Shown piece by piece: positions 37,847 to 45,178 of a stretch of 49,476 bases of DNA (positions are counted from its first letter, which is position 1; each line of letters begins with the position of its first letter). Below the pieces are notes generated by a model that was not told the DNA's origin, made no database searches, and saw only the letters and a program-made list of their open reading frames with translations. The translations under genes and the position numbers were made by a program. The stretch lies in the NCBI RefSeq assembly GCF_001421165.1, contig NZ_LMKB01000003.1:1-49476 (forward strand), in the 5' to 3' direction. This DNA comes from Frigoribacterium sp. Leaf8. GTDB taxonomy: Bacteria; Actinomycetota; Actinomycetes; Actinomycetales; Microbacteriaceae.

Positions 37847-39256
37847 ATGACGTCACCGACGACCTCTCCCGCGGTGCCGGCCCGCACCGTGCCGACGCGC
37901 GAGGACCGCCGAGCCCGACTCGGCGTCGCCCTGCTCTTCTTCACCAACGGCGCCCTGATCGCGAACCTCCTCCCGCGCTACCCCGCGATCAAGGACGGCC
38001 TCGAGCTGTCCAACGCCGACTTCGGCCTGGCGGTCGCGGCGATGCCGGTCGGCGCGCTCGTCGCGGGGCTCGGCGCCGGATGGCTGATCCGCCGCCTCCG
38101 GTCGTCACGGGTGGCCGTCGTCGGCACGGTCGTCACCGGGGTCGCCGTCCTGCTGGCCGGCATCGCCCCGGTCGGTGGGCTGCTCGCCGCGGGCTTCCTG
38201 CTCGCCGGCGCCCTCGACGCCATCGTGGACGTCTCGCAGAACTCGCACGGACTGCGCGTGCAGTACCGCTACCGCCGGTCGATCCTCAACTCGTTCCACG
38301 CCGTGTGGAGCATCGGAGCCGTCCTCGGCGGGCTGATGGGCGGGGCGGCGGCGGGACTCGGCATCCCGATCGTCTGGCACCTCGGGGCCTCGGCGCTGAT
38401 CTTCGCCGTCGTGGCACTCGTCGCGTACCCGCTGCTGCTCGCCGGGCCCGAACCGGCCGAGGGGGCGGCCGAGGGCCCGTCCGAGACGGCCGACGCGGCG
38501 GTCCTGCCCGGCGACGACGTGACCGCGGGTGCCGGGGCGGCGGCCGCACCCGTGGCGACGGACGCCCCCGACGGCGGAGCGCAGGAGGCGCGGGCCGGCT
38601 CGGCGACCGGGGCGGGCTCCGTCGACGACGCGACCCGCACCTCCTCGGCTCGTGACCGTCGCCGCGTGTCGCCCGGGTTCGTCGCGAAGTGGGGCGTGCT
38701 GCTGGCCCTCGTCGTCATCGCGTCGTCGGGTGCCGTCGTCGAGGACGCCGGCAGCACGTGGGCCGCGCTCTACCTGGGCTCGCTCGGGGCCGGCGTGACC
38801 GTCGCCGCCCTCGGGTTCGTCTCGCTGCAGGGGGCCCAGTTCGTCGGACGACTGCTGGGCGACGGCATGGTCGACCGCTTCGGCCAGAAGGCCGTCGCCC
38901 GGGCCGGGGGCGTCTTCGTCGCGGTGGGCATGGGCATCGCCCTGGCGTTCCCGTCGGTGATCGGCACGATCCTCGGCTTCGCGGCGGCGGGGTTCGGCGT
39001 CGCGACCCTGATCCCGGCGGCGATGCACGCGGCGGACAACCTGCCCGGGTTCCGGGCCGGCACAGGGCTGACGCTGGTGAGCTGGCTGCTGCGACTGGGG
39101 TTCCTGGCGTCGCCGCCCGTCGTCGGGTTCGTCGCGGACTCGGCCGGGCTGCGGTACGGACTGCTGCTCGTGCCCGTGGTGGGCGTGGCCGTGGTGCTGC
39201 TCGCCGGGGTGCTCGAGGGACGTCGGGCCCGGGGGGCGGCACCGCGCGGCAGCTGA
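37847..39256 (+). CDS. MFS transporter 2 with long central loop
   Basis: A 469-residue major facilitator of the same YbjJ-like group (LLFFTNGALIANLLPRYPAIKDGLELSNADFGLAVAAMPVGALVAG). Between helices 6 and 7 lies an 80-residue Ala/Gly/Asp-rich loop that contains one exact dispersed motif (38584) and one variant (38635), which explains part of the extra length. The second half is EDAGSTWAALYLGSLGAG to the end. It is controlled by the TetR operator at 37831-37844. The substrate is unknown; two neighbouring MFS genes with an acetyltransferase suggest export of acetylated or toxic sugars. Confidence 0.88.
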   Translation: MTSPTTSPAVPARTVPTREDRRARLGVALLFFTNGALIANLLPRYPAIKDGLELSNADFGLAVAAMPVGALVAGLGAGWLIRRLRSSRVAVVGTVVTGVAVLLAGIAPVGGLLAAGFLLAGALDAIVDVSQNSHGLRVQYRYRRSILNSFHAVWSIGAVLGGLMGGAAAGLGIPIVWHLGASALIFAVVALVAYPLLLAGPEPAEGAAEGPSETADAAVLPGDDVTAGAGAAAAPVATDAPDGGAQEARAGSATGAGSVDDATRTSSARDRRRVSPGFVAKWGVLLALVVIASSGAVVEDAGSTWAALYLGSLGAGVTVAALGFVSLQGAQFVGRLLGDGMVDRFGQKAVARAGGVFVAVGMGIALAFPSVIGTILGFAAAGFGVATLIPAAMHAADNLPGFRAGTGLTLVSWLLRLGFLASPPVVGFVADSAGLRYGLLLVPVVGVAVVLLAGVLEGRRARGAAPRGS

Positions 39257-39263
39257 TCCGGTC

Positions 39264-39350
39264 CGTGCCGGGTCGGGTCGGGTCGGGTCGGGTCGGGTCG
39301 GGTCCGGTCGGTGCCGGATCGGGTCGGGTCGGGTCGGGTCGGGTCGGGTC
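39264..39350. repeat. pentanucleotide (CGGGT)n tract
   Basis: Two runs of CGGGT repeats, interrupted near 39300-39315, end directly at a 60-bp palindromic element. This is part of the 512-base gene-free stretch 39257-39768, which otherwise holds only the two palindromes and a G-rich spacer. Confidence 0.75.
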
Positions 39351-39410
39351 GCACCACCGTCGCGTCGTCGAACCGTGTTCCGAGGTGGTTCGACGACGCG
39401 AGCGTGGTGC
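39351..39410. repeat. 60-bp palindromic element, class B copy 2
   Basis: GCACCAC (39351-39357), inner TCGTCGAACC (39365-39374), GGTTCGACGA (39387-39396), GTGGTGC (39404-39410). Same layout and length as 29018-29077. Confidence 0.8.
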
Positions 39411-39564
39411 GGCCTCGGGGCACCCGCCGGTCACGGTGCGAGCCCGGGTGGCCGTGCGACGGCGACGCGGCACGGCCGGTCAGGGCAGGCCGAGTGGTTC
39501 GGGCTCGGGGGGCGGCGGCACGGTTCCAGCGGAGGGCGGACGATGCCCCGGGCCGAGTGAGGTC

Positions 39565-39624
39565 GCACCACCGATGCGTCGTCGAGCCACGCACGAGGGT
39601 GGTTCGACGACACGTCGGTGGTGC
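39565..39624. repeat. 60-bp palindromic element, class B copy 3
   Basis: GCACCAC (39565-39571), TCGTCGAGCC (39579-39588), GGTTCGACGA (39601-39610), GTGGTGC (39618-39624). The outer stem extends to GTCGCACCAC/GTGGTGCGAC. One inner-stem change (A to G) creates a G-T type mismatch. Confidence 0.8.
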
Positions 39625-39768
39625 GACCTGGTCGGGCGGGGACGTGGCCGAGACGCGGCGGGGACGTAGGAGCCGGGGTCGGACCTGTCAGCGCCCAGAA
39701 GTGGGGAGTGCGGCGGGGCGGGACGCCGTGCAGAATCGGTCCAGCCCTGAGCCCGAGGAGGCCCACCC

Positions 39769-40275
39769 GTGCTGTCCACCGTGTACGTCAGTCGATCGTC
39801 GTACCCCTTCACCGACGACGACCTGGCCAACCTGCTGATGACCAGTCGCTCGAACAACGCCCGCCTGGGCATCACCGGCATGCTGCTGCACCGCGAGGGC
39901 CGCTTCATCCAGGTGCTCGAGGGGCCGGAGGAGGCGGTCCGCGAGCGCCTCGCCGTGATCGCGCGCGACCCCCGGCACACGGCCGTGCACACCATCGTCG
40001 ACGAACTCGTCGAGGACCGGCTGTTCCCCGCCTGGACCATGGGCTACCGGGCCGTCACGGACGACCTGGCGACGGTCCTCCCGGGCTACGCCGACGTCTT
40101 CGACTCCGGCACGGGCACCGGCACGGGCTCCGCCTCCGTCGCGGGTGCCGGCGTCCACGACGACTTCAGCAACCTGTCCCCGTCGTCGTCGCACAAGGTC
40201 CGCACCCTGCTGCGCTGGTTCCGTGACCAGCCGACCGACGTGACCGACGGGCTGTTCTCGCCCCGCGCCTCCTGA
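39769..40275 (+). CDS. BLUF-domain blue-light photoreceptor
   Basis: 168 residues. Residues 1-97 form a BLUF flavin-binding domain; the positions equivalent to AppA Tyr21, Asn45, Gln63, Trp104 and Met106 are all conserved at Tyr6, Asn30, Gln48, Trp89 and Met91, so the light-sensing hydrogen-bond network should be intact. A Gly/Thr linker follows (GTGTGTG near 112), then a 45-residue helical tail (SHKVRTLLRWFRDQPTDVTDG) and a terminal PRAS encoded by a dispersed motif. There is no output domain such as EAL or cyclase, so it acts through protein contacts. The GTG start has a GAGGAGG ribosome binding site 9 nt upstream. Confidence 0.92.
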   Translation: MLSTVYVSRSSYPFTDDDLANLLMTSRSNNARLGITGMLLHREGRFIQVLEGPEEAVRERLAVIARDPRHTAVHTIVDELVEDRLFPAWTMGYRAVTDDLATVLPGYADVFDSGTGTGTGSASVAGAGVHDDFSNLSPSSSHKVRTLLRWFRDQPTDVTDGLFSPRAS

Positions 40276-40349
40276 TCGGGGCCCGCTGACCGGGGCCTCC
40301 CGACCCGCGGTCGGACCCCGCCGGGGTTGTGACCCCCGCTCGGCGTCGG

Positions 40350-40374
40350 AGATACTTTTCGGACGAAAGTATCT
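40350..40374. promoter_or_regulatory. ROK-type operator upstream of the alpha-galactosidase
   Basis: AGATACTTT (40350-40358), a 7-nt centre TCGGACG and AAAGTATCT (40366-40374). The long AT-rich palindrome stands out in this GC-rich DNA and lies 20 nt before the GTG. ROK regulators such as NagC/XylR-type proteins bind sites of this shape; a ROK gene lies downstream and convergent. Confidence 0.65.
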
Positions 40375-40393
40375 GCCGCCGTCTGGAGCACCC

Positions 40394-42724
40394 GTGTCGC
40401 ACCCCACCCCGTCGCCCACCGTCGTCGCGCCGTCCCGAGCACCCGACGCGTTCGTCCACCTGAGCAGCGCCGGCGTCAGCCTGCTGCTCGACGTCACCGA
40501 CGCGCGCCTGCCGGCGGTCCTGCACTGGGGCGCCGCCCTCGGCCGGCCGACGCTCGAGGACGTGCGGTCCCTCGCCGCCGCGGCGGTGCCGCCGTACGTC
40601 AACAACCTGATGGACGAACCGGTGCGCCTGGCGATCCTGCCCGAGCACCACGCGGGCTGGTCGGGCAAGCCCGGCGTCGGCGGCCACCGCTCGGACGGCG
40701 CCGACTGGTCGCCGCGGTTCATGGTCGACGCGCTCGACGTGACGGGCGAGGCGGAGGCGACCCGCGCCTCCTCGGGTCCCGAGCTGGTCGACGCCGGCGC
40801 CGCCGTCGTCACGGTCGAGGCGCACGACGACGTCGCCGGGCTCGCCGTCGTGCTCGAGATCGAGCTGACGGCGAGCGGGCTCGTCCGCACCCGGGCCGAG
40901 CTGACGAACGTCGCCGGGCGACGCGGAGGCGATCGGTCGACCCCCGGCGACGACCGGGCGGCGAGCACCGCGGCCGGCGCCGCGAGCACGGCGGCGGACG
41001 TGTACACGCTGACCGACCTGCACCTGGCCCTGCCGGTGCCGCCACGAGCCCGCGAGATCCTCGACTTCGCGGGCCGCTGGGGCAAGGAGCGCACGCCCCA
41101 GCGCCGCGAGCTCGTCGTCGGCGTGCACGAACGCGAGGGACGCAAGGGCCGCACCGGCCCGGACGCCGCGACCGTGCTGAGCGTCGGCGTGCCCGGGTTC
41201 GGCTTCGGCGCCGGCTCGGGAGAGAGCTGGGGGCTGCACGTCGGGTTCAGCGGCGGCCACCGGCACTACGCCGAACGCCTGTCGACCGGGGCGCAGGTGC
41301 TGGGCGGCGGCGAGTTGCTGCTGCCGGGCGAGCTGCGGCTCGAGGTGGGCGAGTCGTACCGCAGCCCGTGGGTCTTCGGCTCGTACGGCGACGGCCTCGA
41401 CGACCAGGCCCGGCGGTTCCACCGGTGGTTGCGCTCCCGCGAGCAGCACCCGACCCGCCCGCGCCCGATGACGATCAACGTCTGGGAGGCCGTCTACTTC
41501 GACCACGACCTCGCCCGCCTGCGCGACCTGGCCGACCGGGCCGCCGCCCTCGGCGTCGAGCGGTACGTGCTCGACGACGGATGGTTCCGGGGGCGACGCG
41601 ACGACCACGCCGGCCTCGGCGACTGGGTGGTCGACGGCGACGTCTGGCCCGACGGCCTGTCACCGCTGATCGACCACGTCACGGGCCTCGGCATGGAGTT
41701 CGGCCTCTGGTTCGAACCCGAGATGGTCAACGAGGACAGCGACCTCGCCCGCGAACACCCCGAGTGGATCCTGCAGACCGGCGACCGCCTGCCCCCGCGG
41801 TCGCGCGACCAGCAGGTGCTGAACCTCGGCATCGCCGGGGCGTTCGAGCACGTGCTCGGCCAGATGACGGCGATCCTCACCGAGTACGACATCGCCTACC
41901 TGAAGTGGGACCACAACCGCGACCTCGTCGACGCCGGCACCTGGCCGACCGGCGCCGCGGGCGTCCACGAGCAGACCCTCGCGGCGTACCGGCTGATGGA
42001 CGAGCTCAAGGCGAGGTTCCCCGGTCTCGAGATCGAGTCGTGCTCGTCCGGCGGCGCCCGCGTCGACCTCGGCGTGCTCGAGCGCACCGACCGCGTCTGG
42101 GTCAGCGACTGCATCGACCCGCTCGACCGGCAGCAGATGAACCGCTGGACCATGCAGCTCCTGCCGCCCGAGCTGCTCGGCTCGCACATCGCCTCGGGCG
42201 TCAGCCACTCGACCGGCCGCTGGCACGAGCTGTCGTTCCGGGCGGGCACCGCCCTGTTCGGTCACCTCGGCATCGAGTGGGACCTCGCCCGGGCCACCGA
42301 CGCCGAGAACCGCGACCTCGCCGGGTGGATCGCCCTCTACAAGGAGCACCGCCAGCTGATGCACACGGGGGACCTCGTGCGGGTCGACGAGGCCGACCCG
42401 TCGCTGCTGGTCTACGGCTCGGTCGCCGCCGACGCGAGCGAGGCCCTGTTCTTCCTCGCCTACGTGGGGCGGTCGGACGTCGCACCGCTCGGCCGCGTGC
42501 TGCTGCCCGGGCTCGACCCCGAGCGCCGGTACCGGGTCGCCCCCGTCACCGTCGGCGCGCCCGACCACGGCCTGACGCCCCCGCCGTGGTGGGGCACGGC
42601 GGACGAGGGCGGCGCGTACCCCGGGGTGGTGCTCGACGGGCGCGCCCTGGCGGTCGCCGGGCTGCAGGCGCCGTCGTCGTTCCCCGAGCGGGTCGTGCTG
42701 CTGCGGGTCACCGCCGCGGGGTGA
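40394..42724 (+). CDS. GH36 alpha-galactosidase
   Basis: A 776-residue retaining alpha-galactosidase. The N-terminal beta-sandwich ends near residue 330. The barrel follows: NVWEAVYFDHDLARLRDLADRAAALGVERYVLDDGWF, GLWFEPEMVN, YLKWDHNRD with the nucleophile D506, SCSSGGARVDLG, and WVSDCIDPLDRQQMNR with the acid/base D572. A short C-terminal sandwich closes the protein. It hydrolyses alpha-galactosides such as raffinose and melibiose; no signal peptide, so it acts in the cytoplasm on imported sugar. It starts at a GTG and is probably repressed through the palindrome just upstream. A dispersed motif is in frame at 40762. Confidence 0.94.
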   Translation: MSHPTPSPTVVAPSRAPDAFVHLSSAGVSLLLDVTDARLPAVLHWGAALGRPTLEDVRSLAAAAVPPYVNNLMDEPVRLAILPEHHAGWSGKPGVGGHRSDGADWSPRFMVDALDVTGEAEATRASSGPELVDAGAAVVTVEAHDDVAGLAVVLEIELTASGLVRTRAELTNVAGRRGGDRSTPGDDRAASTAAGAASTAADVYTLTDLHLALPVPPRAREILDFAGRWGKERTPQRRELVVGVHEREGRKGRTGPDAATVLSVGVPGFGFGAGSGESWGLHVGFSGGHRHYAERLSTGAQVLGGGELLLPGELRLEVGESYRSPWVFGSYGDGLDDQARRFHRWLRSREQHPTRPRPMTINVWEAVYFDHDLARLRDLADRAAALGVERYVLDDGWFRGRRDDHAGLGDWVVDGDVWPDGLSPLIDHVTGLGMEFGLWFEPEMVNEDSDLAREHPEWILQTGDRLPPRSRDQQVLNLGIAGAFEHVLGQMTAILTEYDIAYLKWDHNRDLVDAGTWPTGAAGVHEQTLAAYRLMDELKARFPGLEIESCSSGGARVDLGVLERTDRVWVSDCIDPLDRQQMNRWTMQLLPPELLGSHIASGVSHSTGRWHELSFRAGTALFGHLGIEWDLARATDAENRDLAGWIALYKEHRQLMHTGDLVRVDEADPSLLVYGSVAADASEALFFLAYVGRSDVAPLGRVLLPGLDPERRYRVAPVTVGAPDHGLTPPPWWGTADEGGAYPGVVLDGRALAVAGLQAPSSFPERVVLLRVTAAG

Positions 42725-42751
42725 GGCGGGGGCGGCTGCTCGGCTCGCTGC

Positions 42752-42821
42752 CCGATGAACCCCGTTCACGACGATGAACCCCGATGGATCGGGGTTCGTC
42801 TTCGCATGCGGGGTTCATCGG
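42752..42821. repeat. palindromic element, class C copy 2 (60-bp core)
   Basis: The core 42757-42816 is 60 bases and aligns over its whole length with 25591-25650. The outer stem is CCGATGAACCCCG/CGGGGTTCATCGG (13 bp including flanks), and the inner stem GAACCCCGAT/ATCGGGGTTC. It sits between the convergent alpha-galactosidase and ROK genes and may act as a terminator. Confidence 0.75.
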
Positions 42822-42902
42822 CGAACGGTCGGGTAGGAGGCGCGGGTCGGGCAGGAGGCGCGGGTCGCGTCCCGAGGGGCGCTCACGCGAGCGCGCGCGG
42901 CG

Positions 42903-44213
42903 TCAGCGACCGAGCGCGTGCATCTGGATGGCGACGGCGGCGGCGCCGCGGGCCCACTCGTCGAACCGGAACTCCTGGACGAGCAGGCGGGGCGGTGGGA
43001 CCGCCCGGTGGGCGTCGCGTGCGATCGCCGCGTCCACCGCGGCCCCGCCGACGGTCGCGAGCCGCACGCCCTCACCCGACATGAGGACCACCTCGGGGTC
43101 GAGCACGTTCAGCACGCCCGCGATCAGCTGGCCCAGGACATCGGCGGCGGTGTCGACGACGACCCGCGCCTCCTGGTGTCCGTCGGCGGCGAGGACGAGC
43201 AGGTCGTCGTAGGCGACCGGGCGGCCGAGGGCCCGGGCGGCGGCGGCCTCGACCGCGGCGACCGTGAGGAACGCGCTCGCGCAGTCGTGGTGGCCGAGGT
43301 CGCAGGTGGGGGCCGGCACGTCGGCGCGGGCCGCAGCGGCGGCCGACGCGGGCACGGGCAGCGGCACCGGCACGCGCACCGGCACGGGCACGGGCACGGG
43401 CACCGGCACGGGCACGGGCGCGGCCACGCCCTCGGACACCACGATCCGCTGGTGCCCGACGCTGCCCGCCGAGGAGTGCGCCCCGCCGAGCACCTCGCCC
43501 GCGGCGACGAGGCCGAGCCCCACGCCGGCGCCGATCGTGACCAGGGCGAACGAGCGCAGCCCGCGTCCCTCGCCGAACCAGAGCTCGGCCTGGGTCAGCG
43601 CGCGGACGTCGTTCTCGACCCAGGTCGGCAGGCCGGTCGTGGCGGTCAGCAGCTCGGCGAGGGGCACGTCGTCCCAGCCGAGGAACGGCGCGTGCCGCAC
43701 GTGGGCACGGTCGACGACCTGTCCGCCGACGGTGACGCCGACCGCGCGGATGCGGTCGTCCCGGCCGCGGGCCGAGGTCACGACCGCCGCGACCTGGGCG
43801 ACGACGGCGGCGGGCGACGGGTCGGGCAGGTCGTCGTCGTGGCCGTCCAGCACCCTGCCCCGCTGGTCGGCCACGACCACGAAGAGGCGGTCACGGGTCA
43901 GCTTGACGCCGACGAAGTGGTGGGCGTCCGGGTCGAGGTCGAGCGGGACCGAGGGGCGACCCGAGCCGGACGGCGCGAGGGACGCGCGTTCGACCAGCAG
44001 CCCGCTCTCGAGCAGGGGTCTGGTGATGCGCGTGAGGCTCGGGCCCGACAGGCCGAGCCGGGCGGCGAGCTCGGTCCGGGGGCGGGCGCCGTGCACGAGG
44101 ATGTCGAGCACCACGGCCTGCGCGCTGCCGGCCAGCGGGGACCAGCCGCCGTGGGCGTGGCCGAGGGAACCGTGAGCGGGAGCGGCGTGCCCGGGAGCGT
44201 GGGAGTCCGTCAC
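42903..44213 (-). CDS. ROK family regulator with a (PV)n insertion
   Basis: A 436-residue ROK repressor. The winged helix is around 30-80 (TELAARLGLSGPSLTRITRPLLESGLL). The ROK fold follows: HHFVGVKLTRDRLFVVVADQRGRVL, WVENDVRALTQAELWFGEGR and TIGAGVGLGLVAAGEVLGGAHSSAGSVGHQ. Between this block and the zinc loop (CDLGHHDC) is an unusual run of Pro-Val repeats encoded by GGCACG-type hexamers (43361-43427), roughly 25 residues longer than normal. A TAGGAT box 6 nt before the GTG indicates a leaderless gene. It probably controls the convergent alpha-galactosidase through the operator at 40350-40374. Confidence 0.9.
   Translation of the reverse strand: MTDSHAPGHAAPAHGSLGHAHGGWSPLAGSAQAVVLDILVHGARPRTELAARLGLSGPSLTRITRPLLESGLLVERASLAPSGSGRPSVPLDLDPDAHHFVGVKLTRDRLFVVVADQRGRVLDGHDDDLPDPSPAAVVAQVAAVVTSARGRDDRIRAVGVTVGGQVVDRAHVRHAPFLGWDDVPLAELLTATTGLPTWVENDVRALTQAELWFGEGRGLRSFALVTIGAGVGLGLVAAGEVLGGAHSSAGSVGHQRIVVSEGVAAPVPVPVPVPVPVPVRVPVPLPVPASAAAAARADVPAPTCDLGHHDCASAFLTVAAVEAAAARALGRPVAYDDLLVLAADGHQEARVVVDTAADVLGQLIAGVLNVLDPEVVLMSGEGVRLATVGGAAVDAAIARDAHRAVPPPRLLVQEFRFDEWARGAAAVAIQMHALGR
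43361..43427. repeat. in-frame hexanucleotide repeat in the ROK gene
   Basis: Imperfect repeats of GGCACG/GGCACC encode alternating Val-Pro residues in the ROK protein. A unit length of 6 preserves the frame when repeat number changes. Confidence 0.75.
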
Positions 44214-44344
44214 GCGACGATCCTAGGTGGCCGACCCGCGCCTCCTCGTCCCGACGTCGGGCTCCGCCCTGGCCGAGCCGGCGCCGCGTCGGGTCCCCCC
44301 GACGCCCGTCGCTGCGTACCCCGCCACCCGAAGTGGGGGACAAC

Positions 44345-44358
44345 CGAGGGGCCCCTCG
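44345..44358. promoter_or_regulatory. perfect palindrome upstream of a small zinc protein gene
   Basis: CGAGGGGCCCCTCG, a perfect 14-bp palindrome 29 bases before the ATG at 44387. It could be an operator or a short hairpin. Confidence 0.3.
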
Positions 44359-44386
44359 TGGCCGAACATGAGTCGTGGTGATCCTC

Positions 44387-44623
44387 ATGGACGAAACGCG
44401 CGAACTCCCCCTGTGCACGCTGTGCGCGTCGCCGACCCGTCTCGAGCCCAACCCGTTCTACGGCACGGCCCTCTCGGTGCACCGTCACGTGCTCGTCTGC
44501 ACCTCGTGCGCGACCGTCGGCTTCGCCCCGGCCGTCGCCGACGCCCCCGAGGAGGCGCGGCTCCGGTCCCGCCCCGTCGGCCTGCGTGCCCGCGTGGCCG
44601 GCTGGTACCGCGCGCTGCCCTGA
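44387..44623 (+). CDS. small CxxC zinc-binding protein
   Basis: 78 residues from the ATG at 44387 (MDETRELPLC); the frame is open 4 codons further. Two CxxC pairs (CTLC near 10-13 and CTSC near 39-42) build a likely zinc ribbon. The C-terminus is basic with RVAGWYRALP. No family is recognised. The dispersed motif lies within the gene at 44551, read EEARL. Confidence 0.6.
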   Translation: MDETRELPLCTLCASPTRLEPNPFYGTALSVHRHVLVCTSCATVGFAPAVADAPEEARLRSRPVGLRARVAGWYRALP

Positions 44624-44660
44624 CGCCGCGGCCGTGCCTCCCTGGGCGTCCCGTGTCGCC

Positions 44661-44730
44661 GAGCGGTCGGTCAGCCCTGCGGCCGGCCGCCGCGGGAGCG
44701 GTCGGTCAGCCCTGCGACCGGCCGCCGCGG
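44661..44730 (-). repeat. 35-bp tandem duplication of the zinc-ribbon gene end
   Basis: Unit 44696-44730 contains the final codons and stop (44706-44708) of the gene below. Unit 44661-44695 is a copy differing by one base, placed after the stop. Confidence 0.75.
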
Positions 44731-44978
44731 GAGGCCGCGGCATGCTCGGCGTCGGCCTGGAACCGGCCGGCCGCCTCGGCGTCGAGCTCGGTGCCCGCGC
44801 CGCAGTAGGCGCAGGTGTAGACGTGCTTCGTCGAGTACGGGATCACCGGGATGAAGAACAGCGTGAACCACCGACGGTGCTTGACCAGTCGCTGCGCGGC
44901 CTCGTTGCCGCAGACCCGGCAGACGAAGAAGAGGACGCCGAGCAGGGCGCTCGTGCCCTTGGTGCCGAAGATGATCAT
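44706..44978 (-). CDS. zinc-ribbon membrane-associated protein
   Basis: A 90-residue protein with CRVC near 20-23 and CAYC near 56-59 forming a zinc ribbon. Hydrophobic segments are SALLGVLFFV and RWFTLFFIPVIPYSTKH. This is the zinc-ribbon domain-containing type found widely in Actinobacteria; function unknown. A TAGGGT box ends 6 nt before the ATG (leaderless). A tail rich in Ala/Gly/Arg ends at a tandemly duplicated stop region. Confidence 0.8.
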   Translation of the reverse strand: MIIFGTKGTSALLGVLFFVCRVCGNEAAQRLVKHRRWFTLFFIPVIPYSTKHVYTCAYCGAGTELDAEAAGRFQADAEHAAASRGGRSQG

Positions 44979-45017
44979 GCGCTCACCCTAGGCGGCGTCG
45001 GAGCAGCCGGCGGGAGC

Positions 45018-45047
45018 GGGTCCCGGGGCCTGGTGGCCCCGGGACCC
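45018..45047 (-). terminator. terminator after the 36-residue gene
   Basis: GGGTCCCGGGGCC (45018-45030), loop TGGT, and its exact inverse (45035-45047): a 13-bp perfect stem 5 bases after the small gene stop. It probably also separates it from the convergent-facing zinc-ribbon promoter. Confidence 0.7.
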
Positions 45048-45052
45048 TGTTC

Positions 45053-45163
45053 CTAGCCCTTGCGCACCAGGTCGACCGCGAACCGGGCGACGGTCACGAC
45101 GAGAGTCGCGATCTGCCACCACGGCACGGTCTTCCTGGGCGGGCGGCGGTCGTCGTCGGACAT
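45053..45163 (-). CDS. 36-residue small protein
   Basis: The ATG at 45161-45163 (minus) is preceded by GAGGAGGGAG, an almost ideal ribosome binding site. The product starts MSDDDRRPPRKTVPWWQIA, continues with a hydrophobic-basic helix (TLVVTVARFAVDLVRK) and ends at TAG. It may be an amphipathic or membrane-associated peptide. The ribosome binding site plus a clean terminator 5 bases after the stop argue that it is real. No homologue is recognised. Confidence 0.6.
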   Translation of the reverse strand: MSDDDRRPPRKTVPWWQIATLVVTVARFAVDLVRKG

Positions 45164-45178
45164 CCGCTCCCTCCTCTC

